Shown here in pieces: positions 1 through 8,191 of a stretch of DNA of 64,000 nucleotides (within the stretch, counting starts at the first letter, position 1; every line of letters begins with the position of its first letter). Under the pieces are notes generated by a model that did no database searches, was not told where the DNA came from, and was given only the letters and a program-made list of their open reading frames with translations. Position numbers and translations under genes: made by a program. The stretch spans positions 1 through 64,000 of the forward strand of contig NZ_JPRK01000020.1 in NCBI RefSeq assembly GCF_000832125.1, given 5' to 3'. Source of the stretch: Flavobacterium hibernum (GTDB lineage: Bacteria; Bacteroidota; Bacteroidia; Flavobacteriales; Flavobacteriaceae).

Positions 1-50
1 AAAACTTTGCGACTTTGCGTCTTTGTGAGCAATTTTCGCCGTCAAAGAAA
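1..50. repeat. CTTTGCG-type intergenic repeat
   Basis: The sequence has spaced copies of the word CTTTGCG/CTTTGTG (ctttgcgactttgcgtctttg). The same word family recurs at 24250-24275 and in the nested inverted repeat at 58044-58189, so it looks like a dispersed intergenic repeat. That it is genome-wide is inference. Confidence 0.4.
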
Positions 51-83
51 TAACTTAAAAATAGAACCGGAAACATGGTATTC

Positions 84-815
84 TTAAGAATATATTCCTC
101 CGTTTATATTGATGATTTCTCCAGTAATATAACTTGCTTTTTTAGAGATCAAAAAGCTTACCAAATCTGCTACTTCTTCGGCTTCGCCAAAACGATTTAC
201 CGGAATTAGTTTTAATAATTCTTTTTCGTCCAATTGGCTTGTCATATCAGTTCTAATAAAACCTGGAGCAACACCATTTACAGTAATATTTCTTTTTGCA
301 ACTTCTTGAGCCAGAGCTTTTGTAGCAGCAACAATTGCGCCTTTTGCAGCCGAATAATTGGTTTGTCCTGCTGTTCCTTTTACACCAGATACCGAAACCA
401 TATTAACAATTCGACCATATTTGTTGCGAAGCATTTTTTGAATAAAAAATTGCGTCACGTTAAAAAATCCGTTTAAACTCGTGTTCACAACGCCATTCCA
501 ATCTTCGGGAGTCATCCACATAAAAAGACCATCTTTTGTAATACCGGCATTGTTTACAATAGCTTCTACAATGGCTTCAGGATTGGCGTCCTGCCATTGC
601 GTTAATATTTTTTGTACTTCTTCAAAATTAGAAACATCAAATCCTAAGATTTCTCCTGTTGCGCCTAATTTTTGTATTTCCTGAAGTGTTTCTTCGGCAG
701 CAGTTTTATTGGAGTGATAATTAATCAAAATATGATAATTGGCTTCAACAGCTAATTTTTTACAAATAGCACTTCCGATTCCTCTTGAACCACCTGTTAC
801 TAATACACATTTCAT
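84..815 (-). CDS. fabG: 3-oxoacyl-ACP reductase, FabG-like SDR
   Basis: Short-chain dehydrogenase/reductase of 243 aa, the usual length for FabG. It would reduce 3-oxoacyl-ACP to 3-hydroxyacyl-ACP with NADPH in the cytoplasm. The Rossmann motif TGGSRGIG is at residues 7-14, NNAG at 88-91, the active-site Ser at about 141-143, and Tyr154-x-x-x-Lys158. The C-terminal half has the FabG-like signature NGVAPGFIRTDMT and ends in GGIYS. It lies on the same strand as the WG-repeat and tyrosine ammonia-lyase genes. In flexirubin and aryl-polyene clusters a dedicated FabG elongates an aromatic starter made by such a lyase, so this copy is probably a pathway-specific reductase and not the housekeeping one; that is inference. 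The start ATG sits next to a short direct repeat (811-836 and 901-926). Confidence 0.88.
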   Translation of the reverse strand: MKCVLVTGGSRGIGSAICKKLAVEANYHILINYHSNKTAAEETLQEIQKLGATGEILGFDVSNFEEVQKILTQWQDANPEAIVEAIVNNAGITKDGLFMWMTPEDWNGVVNTSLNGFFNVTQFFIQKMLRNKYGRIVNMVSVSGVKGTAGQTNYSAAKGAIVAATKALAQEVAKRNITVNGVAPGFIRTDMTSQLDEKELLKLIPVNRFGEAEEVADLVSFLISKKASYITGEIININGGIYS

Positions 816-926
816 ATATGTTGATTTTATTTTTTATTGGTCATATATGTTATCGCTTTTTATTGGAGTTTATGGTAAAAACACTTTATTTATAAGCGAT
901 TTCATCTATGTTGATTTTATTTTTTA
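811..926. repeat. direct repeat at the fabG start
   Basis: Positions 811-836 and 901-926 match at 25 of 26 bases (ttcatNtatgttgatttta, continuing into tttttta), exactly 90 nt apart. The proximal copy holds the fabG start codon, so the distal copy duplicates the start and leader region. The 64 nt between them show no gene. Confidence 0.7.
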
Positions 927-939
927 GTTGAAATAAAAG

Positions 940-2169
940 TTATTTCGTTTTTTTAGCCACCGGTTTTTTAGTAGTTTTTGCGGCAGGTTTAGTTGCTTTT
1001 ATTTCCTGTTTTGGTTTTTCGGCAGCAATTTCGACAGGTTGCGGCTTTTCGGTAGTTTGCGAAAATAATTCAGCATTTTCAAACCACTGATTGGCTAATA
1101 CAGTTCCGTCTGGTTTAAGAAAACCCCATTTGCCTTCGTTTTTTACTCTTGCAACACCGTCAATAAATCCTTTGTCTTGTTTTAAAAACATGGCAATAAT
1201 TGCGTTTGCGGTAATACCATATTGTGTTGGGATCACTAATTTTCCGGATTCATTAATAAATCCCCAGTTTTTTTCTTTTATAGGAGCCAATCCGTTTGAA
1301 CTAAAAACTTCGGCATCATTATAAGTTGGCGGAATAACAAATTCGGCTTTTGGGTTTATGTATCCCCATTTTGATCCTACACAAACCGGAGCTAAGTTTT
1401 TAGAAAATGCTTTTGCTTTATCATAAATAGGTAGAATGGTCCAGTTTCCTTTTAAGTCAATAAAACCAATTTTTCCGTTCTTTCTGGCATATGTTAAATC
1501 CTGAGTTTCAAAATCCCATATTTTGTCTGCGCCATCAACAGGAATAAAATTTCCTGAACTGACAATTCCAAAAGTTTTGTCTTTTTTTGCCCAGGTTGTA
1601 TTTTTAAAATAATTCCCTATTTCATCATAAACAGGTTCTACCAACTCTTTACCGGCAGTATTAATAATTCCCCATTTTTTATTGTTTTCGACTCTTGCAA
1701 AACCATTTTCAAAAGGCTTAATCTGGTCGTACTTTGGTTCAAGAACCACGGCCATTTTATTGTTGATTAATCCAACTTTATTGTTTTGTCTAAAAAAGGC
1801 AACACCGTCGGTAAAATCAAAAAGTTTGTCAGATGCAGGAGCTTTTTGAATTTCGCCTTTAGTATCAATATAAACCCAGTCTTTATCTTTTTTTACAATA
1901 GCAATTCCGCTATTAAAATCTTTTGCATCACTAAAAGTTGCTGGAATTACCCAGGTTCCTTTTGTATCAATAAACCCCCATTTTCCATTATCTTCTACTG
2001 CAGCCAAGCCATCAGAAAAGCTTTTTGCTGATTTGTATTGTGGTTCGATTTTAAAGTTCCCGTCTTTAGAAAGATATCCAATTTTAGAGTTTTTTTTAAC
2101 CAAAGCCAATTCTTGACTATTAACAAATTGAATGCAGCAAACGAATAAAAAAATAAGTGTTTTTTTCAT
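940..2169 (-). CDS. secreted WG-repeat protein
   Basis: A 409-aa protein that opens with a signal peptide (MKKTLIFLFVCCIQFVNSQ, cleavage likely after NS). About ten WG repeats follow (Pfam WG_beta_rep type), such as KIGYLSKDG, KWGFIDTKG, KWGIINTAG, KIGFIDLKG, KWGYINPKA and KNWGFINESG. Each has a K-W/I-G-hydrophobic core followed by a turn and spaced about 35-45 residues. The last 45 residues are rich in Lys, Ala, Pro and Thr and probably disordered. WG-repeat proteins form beta-propeller- or solenoid-like structures whose role is usually unknown. It sits 37 nt downstream of the ammonia-lyase gene on the same strand, so it may be co-transcribed. No enzymatic motif is seen. Confidence 0.85.
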   Translation of the reverse strand: MKKTLIFLFVCCIQFVNSQELALVKKNSKIGYLSKDGNFKIEPQYKSAKSFSDGLAAVEDNGKWGFIDTKGTWVIPATFSDAKDFNSGIAIVKKDKDWVYIDTKGEIQKAPASDKLFDFTDGVAFFRQNNKVGLINNKMAVVLEPKYDQIKPFENGFARVENNKKWGIINTAGKELVEPVYDEIGNYFKNTTWAKKDKTFGIVSSGNFIPVDGADKIWDFETQDLTYARKNGKIGFIDLKGNWTILPIYDKAKAFSKNLAPVCVGSKWGYINPKAEFVIPPTYNDAEVFSSNGLAPIKEKNWGFINESGKLVIPTQYGITANAIIAMFLKQDKGFIDGVARVKNEGKWGFLKPDGTVLANQWFENAELFSQTTEKPQPVEIAAEKPKQEIKATKPAAKTTKKPVAKKTK

Positions 2170-2206
2170 GATTTTAGGTTCAATATTAATATTTTGAAAT
2201 AAATTC

Positions 2207-3727
2207 TTAACTGTTAATCAGGTAATCTTTTACTTTTTGAACAAAAGGATACATTACTTGATCTTCTTTAAAAGTAGGAATTATATTTCGGATATCGTTA
2301 TACCATTTTTTAGTTACCGATGAAATTTGATCTTTTTGCTCTAAATAATCAATTGCCTGAACAATTGTAATTATTTCGATAGCCAAAACTTCAAAAGAGT
2401 TTTCGATAACTTTTGAGGTAATAACCGCAGCATTTGTACCCATACTTACAATATCCTGATTGTCGTTGTTGTTTGGTATACTGTGCACGTACATTGGGTT
2501 GGATAACATTTGGCTTTCGGCAGTTGTCGAGGTGGCAGTAAATTGAACGCCCTGCATTCCAAAATTAAATCCTAATGTTCCTAAGTTTACAAATGGAGGA
2601 AGAATTTCGTTGATTTTTGAATTCAGTAAATAGTTCAACTGACGTTCTGCCAACATGGTTAATTTGGTAATAACAATTTTTAGTTTATCCATTTCAAGCG
2701 AAATATAATCGCCGTGGAAGTTTCCTCCGTGATAAACGTGTTTGTTTTTTACATCGATAATTGGGTTGTCGTTTGCCGAGTTAAATTCGTCTTCAAGAAT
2801 AGAAGCAACATTATTAATGGTTTCTAAAACTGGCCCCAAAATTTGAGGTACGCAACGTAATGAATAATATTCCTGAACTTTTTCTTTAAAAATTTCCTCT
2901 GTATTTTCTCCAGAATATAAATGATCTTCTCTTTTGCGAATCAAAGCACTGTCAGAAAGATTTTGTCTCATTCTGGCTGCCACTTCCTGTTGTCCTTTAT
3001 GACGTTTGGTTTGGTTTAATTCTTCAGAGAAATGATCGTCATATGCCTGCACTAATTCGTTTATAGCACAAGAACATTTTAAAGACCAATCTAATAATTT
3101 ATTAGCATGATGAACATTTACAACTCCAATTCCTGTCATTACAGAAGTTCCGTTAATTAGCGCTAAACCTTCTCTAATTTCTACCTGAATTGGTTTTAAA
3201 CCTTCGATTTCAAAAACTTCTTGAGTTGGTCTTCTGTCTCCTTTATAAAAAACTTCGCCTTCGCCAATTAAGACTAAAGCTAAGTGAGATAATTGTACTA
3301 AATCGCCACTTGCACCAACACCACCGTGCTCAAAAATAAGAGGTGTAATGTCTCTATTAATCAATTCTGCCATCAGGTGAATTACTGAAGGGTGAACTCC
3401 AGAATTGCCTAATGATAATGTATTTAAACGAGCTAAAATTGCAGCTTTTGCACAAACAGCACTCAAAGGTTTTCCTGTTCCTGATGAGTGGCTTCTAATT
3501 AGGTTATATTGTAATTGAATTTGGTCAGATTCTTTAATTCTATATTGAGCCATTGGGCCAAAACCCGTATTTACACCATATATAACTTTATTTCCCGAAA
3601 ATTCTTTCAAGAACTCAAAGCTTTCATTTACACGGTTTAAAACCAAATCACTAATGGTAACTTTGTTGTTTCCAAAGATAATTGATTCAAATTCGGCTAA
3701 ACTTAAATATTCATTAATTGTATTCAT
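2207..3727 (-). CDS. tyrosine ammonia-lyase (MIO-dependent)
   Basis: Aromatic amino acid ammonia-lyase of 506 aa. The Ala139-Ser140-Gly141 triad in GGVGASGDLVQLSHLA cyclises to the MIO prosthetic group. Tyr50 in VIYGVNTGFGP is the catalytic lid Tyr, and NDNPII, QFTATSTTAE and NNNDNQDIVSMG are further active-site segments of the HAL/TAL family. From memory the whole sequence is very close to the Flavobacterium johnsoniae TAL (FjTAL), which converts L-tyrosine to 4-coumarate and ammonia. It should feed a coumaroyl starter into flexirubin-type pigment assembly; the FabG-like and halogenase-like neighbours fit this. A histidine ammonia-lyase is the main alternative, but no other hut genes are present. 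The gene is divergent from the halogenase at 3829, with a perfect dyad between them. Confidence 0.92.
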   Translation of the reverse strand: MNTINEYLSLAEFESIIFGNNKVTISDLVLNRVNESFEFLKEFSGNKVIYGVNTGFGPMAQYRIKESDQIQLQYNLIRSHSSGTGKPLSAVCAKAAILARLNTLSLGNSGVHPSVIHLMAELINRDITPLIFEHGGVGASGDLVQLSHLALVLIGEGEVFYKGDRRPTQEVFEIEGLKPIQVEIREGLALINGTSVMTGIGVVNVHHANKLLDWSLKCSCAINELVQAYDDHFSEELNQTKRHKGQQEVAARMRQNLSDSALIRKREDHLYSGENTEEIFKEKVQEYYSLRCVPQILGPVLETINNVASILEDEFNSANDNPIIDVKNKHVYHGGNFHGDYISLEMDKLKIVITKLTMLAERQLNYLLNSKINEILPPFVNLGTLGFNFGMQGVQFTATSTTAESQMLSNPMYVHSIPNNNDNQDIVSMGTNAAVITSKVIENSFEVLAIEIITIVQAIDYLEQKDQISSVTKKWYNDIRNIIPTFKEDQVMYPFVQKVKDYLINS

Positions 3728-3763
3728 TAAATTGTTTTTGGTTGTGCTAATTTAATTTTATTT

Positions 3764-3789
3764 ATCAAAATAAATGTAGTTATTTTGAT
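3764..3789. promoter_or_regulatory. dyad operator candidate between TAL and halogenase
   Basis: A perfect 10-bp inverted repeat, ATCAAAATAA at 3764-3773 and TTATTTTGAT at 3780-3789, with a 6-nt spacer (atgtag). It lies in the 101-nt divergent intergenic region, 37 nt before the TAL start and 39 nt before the halogenase start. It is placed to control both genes. The binding protein is unknown and not obviously encoded in this window. Confidence 0.55.
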
Positions 3790-3828
3790 GATGGCAAATG
3801 TAGGTTAATAATTGATAATATTTTTAAT

Positions 3829-5082
3829 ATGATAAAGGAGTTTGTTGATGTATTGGTGATTGGCGCTGGACCTTCGGGATGTGTGTCAGCATCTTATCTT
3901 CACAAAAACAATGTTAAGGTAAAAGTGGTCGAAAAAACAAAATTCCCAAGACTTGTGGTTGGCGAAAGCCTAATACCGCGTGTTATGGATCATTTTTCTG
4001 AAGCAGAACTTTTTGAGAGTCTTGATGCGATGAATTTTGAGAAAAAATTGGGTGCTCGTTTTATTAGAGGCGAAGAAATATGTGTTTTTGATTTTAGCAA
4101 GAAATTTGGCAAGGGTTGGGATTGGACGTGGCAAGTGCCAAGAGCCGATTTTGACAATACAATGGCGCAGGAAGTAATTAGAAAAGGTATTGATCTTGAA
4201 TTTGAAAGTGAAGTTTTGGAGGTTTCTTTTGAAGGGAAAAATTCTAAAACAATCGTAAAAGATAAGGATGGAAATTTAAAAGAAATTCACGCTAAATTTA
4301 TCATTGATTCCAGCGGATATGGTAGAGTTTTACCGCGACTTTTAGATCTTGATACCCCATCGCAATTAGATCCGCATTCGTCGATATTTACACACGTAAA
4401 AGATATTAATAGAGAAGAAGGAGAGGAGGGAACTCAAATTTCATTTGATATTCTGGAAACCGAAGTTTGGTTATGGGTAATTCCTTTTTCGAACGGAAAT
4501 ACCAGTTTAGGAGTTGTTGGTCCAACAGATTTTATTAATTCATTATCTGAAAATAAGGATAACGCTGAAGCGTTACGAAACGCCATTCAGAAATCAGAAT
4601 ATTACATTAAAAGATTTAAAGGAACAGAGTTTTTGTTTGAACCTGTAAAACTCGAAAATTATTCGAGAGCCGTGAAAAGAATGTACGGAGATGGTTTTGC
4701 CTTAACAGGAAATAGTTCTGAATTTCTAGATCCGGTTTTTTCGTCGGGAGTTGCTTTTGCGACAGAATCTGGAATGTTGGCGGCCAAATTATACTTGAAA
4801 GAATCGCAAGGAATTGCTGTTGACTGGGAAGTTGAATTTACTGAATATATGAAAAGCGGAATTGTCGTTTTTACTACTTATGTAAAAGAATGGTATACAG
4901 GTAATTTGCAAACGCTGTTTTTTCATCAGCCTGAAAATCCAGATGTAAAAGAAAAAATTTGTTCCGTTTTGGCTGGTTACGTTTGGAATGAGGAAAATCC
5001 GTTTGTGAAAAAACATGATCACGTAATTGCGAATATGGCTTATTTATTGAATATGCAGAAAGATGAAGCAGAGAAAGAATAA
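3829..5082 (+). CDS. flavin-dependent halogenase-like oxidoreductase
   Basis: A 417-aa FAD-dependent monooxygenase/halogenase-family protein. The FAD-binding GAGPSG is at residues 12-17, with the acidic end of the second strand at Glu35 (VKVVEK). The conserved GESLIP segment is at 45-50 and the DSSGYGR segment at about 160-166. At 214-219 it reads WLWVIP, matching the WxWxIP signature that separates flavin-dependent halogenases from ordinary monooxygenases. It would chlorinate or hydroxylate an aromatic substrate, plausibly the aryl head of a flexirubin, since some flexirubins are chlorinated. It needs reduced FAD from a separate reductase that is not seen here. Divergent from the TAL gene; followed by a strong bidirectional terminator. 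Confidence 0.8.
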   Translation: MIKEFVDVLVIGAGPSGCVSASYLHKNNVKVKVVEKTKFPRLVVGESLIPRVMDHFSEAELFESLDAMNFEKKLGARFIRGEEICVFDFSKKFGKGWDWTWQVPRADFDNTMAQEVIRKGIDLEFESEVLEVSFEGKNSKTIVKDKDGNLKEIHAKFIIDSSGYGRVLPRLLDLDTPSQLDPHSSIFTHVKDINREEGEEGTQISFDILETEVWLWVIPFSNGNTSLGVVGPTDFINSLSENKDNAEALRNAIQKSEYYIKRFKGTEFLFEPVKLENYSRAVKRMYGDGFALTGNSSEFLDPVFSSGVAFATESGMLAAKLYLKESQGIAVDWEVEFTEYMKSGIVVFTTYVKEWYTGNLQTLFFHQPENPDVKEKICSVLAGYVWNEENPFVKKHDHVIANMAYLLNMQKDEAEKE

Positions 5083-5105
5083 GTTTTAATCGTTCTATAA
5101 AATAC

Positions 5106-5140
5106 AAAAAGAGGATACCAATTTGGTATCCTCTTTTTTT
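5106..5140. terminator. bidirectional intrinsic terminator
   Basis: The 9-bp stem GAGGATACC/GGTATCCTC (5111-5119, 5125-5133) is flanked by an A-run on the left and a T-run on the right. It serves the halogenase gene on the plus strand and the symporter gene on the minus strand. Confidence 0.85.
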
Positions 5141-5171
5141 TCTTCAAAAAATAATATAGTAAAAAATTATA

Positions 5172-6857
5172 CTACCAGAATTTAACATACAATGCTACGA
5201 TAATCAATAATGTAATTACGATTAATACTGTAGTTTGTGGTTTTACTTTAAACATTTCGGAATCTATTTCAAATGCTTTAGGATTTACTTTTGGTCCTGC
5301 AAAACTAATTCCTATCATAGCCAACATGGTAAAGAAGAATGATAATCCCATACAAATATGGAACGGGATTTCGAAAGCTCCTTTTCCGTTAGGATAAGCC
5401 GTATATAATAATGTTTCGTTCCCGAATAAAGCCGGAGCATATTCGTTGAATAAAACTGATAATACAAAACCAAGAATTACACCTACAATTGCAGCAGTTC
5501 CTGTAGTTCTTTTCCAGAACATACCAAGGAAGAACATAGCAAAAACTCCAGGGCTAATAAATCCAGTGTATTTTTGGATGTAAGTAAATCCACCAACACC
5601 ACCAATTCCAAGAATATCATTCCATGTAAATAAAACAGCTAAAAGCATTGCAGCAAAAACAGCAATTCTACCAATGTTTACTTGTTGTTTTTCGCCAGCT
5701 TCTTTCTGGATGTATTTTTTATGAATATCTAAAGTATAAATGGTCGAGATACTGTTTACTTTTCCAGCTAGTGAAGCTACAATTGCAGCAGTCAAAGCCG
5801 CAACAGAAAGTCCTTTTAAACCAGTTGGTAAGAAAGTCAATACTGCAGAATATGCACCATCTTTTCCTCCAACTAATTGTGGTAAGTGTCCGTTTTTGTA
5901 TAAAACAAAAGCAGCGATACCTGGCAACATTACAATTAATGGCATTAATAATTTTAGCATACCAGCAAACAAAATACCTGTACGAGCAGTTTGTAAATCT
6001 GCACCAAGAGCTCTTTGGGTAATGTATTGGTTACAACCCCAATAGTTTAAGTTGATGATCCAGATACCGGCAACGTAAGACATTAAACCGGGGAAAGTTA
6101 AGTATTTGTCAATCTCCAATTGAGATGAAGTAGCAGTTGGTTTTGGAATAATCATTTTGAAATGTTCCGGAGCTTCTCTCATTAAAACTTTGAAACCAGC
6201 AATAGCATTTTCGCCCACTCCAAAATATTGTCCAACAGTTGTTAATGCAATATAAGAAGTTACCAAACCTCCAATGATTAAAACAGCAACCTGAATAACA
6301 TCTGTATAAGCTACAACTTTCATTCCTCCAAGAGAGATAAACAAAGCAAACACAGCCAATCCAACCATAATTACGTGAAGATATTCTCCTCCGGCAAGTC
6401 CGTTAATAGCAACTGCTCCTAAATATAAAATCGAAGTTAAGTTTACAAAAACATACAAAAACAACCAGAAAACAGCCATAATCAAAGCAGTCGATTCGTT
6501 GTAACGTGTTTTTAAGAATTGTGGCATCGTGTAAATCTTGTTTTTAAGATATACAGGAATAAACCATACTGCAACGATAATAAGTGCAACGGCTGCAAGC
6601 CATTCGTAAGCTGCAACAGCGATTCCTAAAAAGAAACCTTCACCACTCATTCCGATGAATTGCTCTGCCGAAATATTAGAAGCGATTAATGAAGCTCCAA
6701 TTGCCCACCAAGTTAAATTTCCTTCGGCTAGAAAGTATGCTTTAGCATCATGTTCGTCTTTTTTACGTTTGCTGTAAACAGAATAACCGTAGGCCGAGAC
6801 TACGATGAAATAAATTATAAAAACCGCATAATCTGCGAAAGCGAGGTTTTGGTTCAT
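5172..6857 (-). CDS. sodium/sugar symporter, SSS family
   Basis: A 561-aa inner-membrane protein with about 13-14 hydrophobic segments. It belongs to the sodium:solute symporter family, close to the vSGLT type: the signature SNISAEQFIGMSGEG at about residues 58-72 and NYWGCNQYITQRALGA in the middle are typical of bacterial Na+/glucose-galactose carriers. It should import a monosaccharide with sodium. It lies downstream of galT on the same strand, which suggests galactose. However, it is separated from galT by 262 nt containing its own promoter and a palindrome like the arabinose operators of this window (7063-7083), so L-arabinose is at least as likely. It is the only sugar transporter gene seen near the gal and ara operons. 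Confidence 0.88.
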   Translation of the reverse strand: MNQNLAFADYAVFIIYFIVVSAYGYSVYSKRKKDEHDAKAYFLAEGNLTWWAIGASLIASNISAEQFIGMSGEGFFLGIAVAAYEWLAAVALIIVAVWFIPVYLKNKIYTMPQFLKTRYNESTALIMAVFWLFLYVFVNLTSILYLGAVAINGLAGGEYLHVIMVGLAVFALFISLGGMKVVAYTDVIQVAVLIIGGLVTSYIALTTVGQYFGVGENAIAGFKVLMREAPEHFKMIIPKPTATSSQLEIDKYLTFPGLMSYVAGIWIINLNYWGCNQYITQRALGADLQTARTGILFAGMLKLLMPLIVMLPGIAAFVLYKNGHLPQLVGGKDGAYSAVLTFLPTGLKGLSVAALTAAIVASLAGKVNSISTIYTLDIHKKYIQKEAGEKQQVNIGRIAVFAAMLLAVLFTWNDILGIGGVGGFTYIQKYTGFISPGVFAMFFLGMFWKRTTGTAAIVGVILGFVLSVLFNEYAPALFGNETLLYTAYPNGKGAFEIPFHICMGLSFFFTMLAMIGISFAGPKVNPKAFEIDSEMFKVKPQTTVLIVITLLIIVALYVKFW

Positions 6858-7026
6858 TGTTTTTGGTATTTTAAATTAGTATAGGTGATTGTTTGTTTTT
6901 ATCTGGTTCTTAAAAAACATCGTTTTGTGGAAATTTTTCGAAACGATATTTTTATTGTGAATGTTGGTTTAAAGTGTGATATGTGTTTTTATTTTGTTAT
7001 TTTTTTATGAAAATAAGAATGAAAGC

Positions 7027-7034
7027 CAAAAGTA
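7027..7034 (-). promoter_or_regulatory. -7 box for the symporter gene
   Basis: On the minus strand this reads TACTTTTG, a full match to the Bacteroidetes -7 consensus TAnnTTTG. A TTG (7059-7057) lies 22 nt upstream as a -33 candidate. The start codon is about 170 nt downstream. Confidence 0.5.
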
Positions 7035-7062
7035 AAATAAATAATTATAAATACACCAAGCG

Positions 7063-7083
7063 TAAATGTATTTTTTACATTTA
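7063..7083. promoter_or_regulatory. AraR-like operator upstream of the symporter
   Basis: A perfect 8-bp inverted repeat, TAAATGTA-TTTTT-TACATTTA. Its 19-nt core AATGTAT-TTTTT-ACATTTA differs at one base in the right half from the ACACTTA half-site of the sites at 11665, 12809, 13114 and 14957. It lies just upstream of the symporter promoter. Assignment to AraR is inference from motif similarity. Confidence 0.5.
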
Positions 7084-7119
7084 TAAAAACATTTATTGTG
7101 TTAAATTTTGATTTTGATC

Positions 7120-8175
7120 TTATTTTTTACTCAATTTGTAATGAATGTCAGATTGTTGTCTTAAAATTTCGGCACTTTTTTCGGCAGTGATATCTCTTTG
7201 TGCTTCGCCCAACATTTCGTAACCAACCATAAATTTCTTTACCGTTGCTGATCGTAATAATGGTGGATAAAAATGCATATGAAAATGCCATTCCGGATGT
7301 TCTAAATTATCTGTTGGAGCCTGATGAATTCCTGACGAATATGGGAAAGAAGTACTAAATAAATTATCGTACTTTATTGTTAATTGCTTTAAAATTTTGG
7401 CAAAAGCATTGGTTTCTTCATCCGTAAAATCAGTGATTTTTCCAAACGCTCTTTTGCTAATAATCATGGTTTCGTATGGCCATATTGCCCAAAATGGAAC
7501 TAAAGCGACATAATGATCGTTTTCGATTACAACACGTTCTCCCGTTCTTAATTCGGCTTTAAGATAATCTTCAAGAAGCGTTCTATTATTTTTATCAAAA
7601 TAGGATTTAAGACTATTATGAGTTTTTTCTACTTGTGTAGGAAGTGATGACTGAGCCCAGATTTGCCCATGCGGATGCGGGTTGCTGCATCCCATCACAC
7701 TTCCTTTGTTTTCAAAAATCTGAACGTGATTGATGTATTTAATATTTCCTAAATCAGTATATTCTTTTTGCCAGGTTTTAATGATGTTTTCAATTCCGTC
7801 AATTTCCATTTCCGGTAGCGTAAGATCATGTTTTGGCGAAAAGCAAACCACTTTCGAAATTCCTTGTTCTGGTATAGCTTTAAAAAAAGTATGTTTAATA
7901 TCTTCCTCAAAAATAATTTCATCCTGCTTCATAGCTGCAAAATCATTTTCGAATACAAAACTGTTTTCATACGTAGGATTGTTTGCACCATTAGCGCGAA
8001 CATTTCCCGGACACAAATAACAAGTTGAGTCGTATTCTGGTAAAGCTTCTGTTGCTATTGTTTCATTTTGTCCTTGCCATGGACGTTTTGCACGATGAGG
8101 TGATACTAAAACCCATTCGTTAATTAAAGGGTTAAAACGTCTGTGTGGATCTTCGTTAATGTCAAAATTTTTCAT
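7120..8175 (-). CDS. galT: galactose-1-phosphate uridylyltransferase
   Basis: A 351-aa GalT of the HIT superfamily. It exchanges UMP between UDP-glucose and galactose-1-phosphate, giving UDP-galactose and glucose-1-phosphate (Leloir pathway, cytoplasm). The catalytic loop NPHPHGQIWA spans about 165-174; His169 would be the uridylylated nucleophile. Cys52-x-x-Cys55 (TCYLCPGN) and a downstream His match the zinc site of E. coli GalT. The C-terminal HFHMHFYPP motif is also typical. It starts 16 nt after the galK stop codon, so galK-galT are translationally close in one operon. The family is usually about 350 aa, so it is complete. Confidence 0.96.
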   Translation of the reverse strand: MKNFDINEDPHRRFNPLINEWVLVSPHRAKRPWQGQNETIATEALPEYDSTCYLCPGNVRANGANNPTYENSFVFENDFAAMKQDEIIFEEDIKHTFFKAIPEQGISKVVCFSPKHDLTLPEMEIDGIENIIKTWQKEYTDLGNIKYINHVQIFENKGSVMGCSNPHPHGQIWAQSSLPTQVEKTHNSLKSYFDKNNRTLLEDYLKAELRTGERVVIENDHYVALVPFWAIWPYETMIISKRAFGKITDFTDEETNAFAKILKQLTIKYDNLFSTSFPYSSGIHQAPTDNLEHPEWHFHMHFYPPLLRSATVKKFMVGYEMLGEAQRDITAEKSAEILRQQSDIHYKLSKK

Positions 8176-8191
8176 TTTTGTTCTGGTGGTA

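Noticed and set aside
5648..6045. Two plus-strand frames of about 100-124 aa in the symporter gene
   Set aside because: Antisense shadows of a highly biased membrane-protein gene; no start signal or motif.
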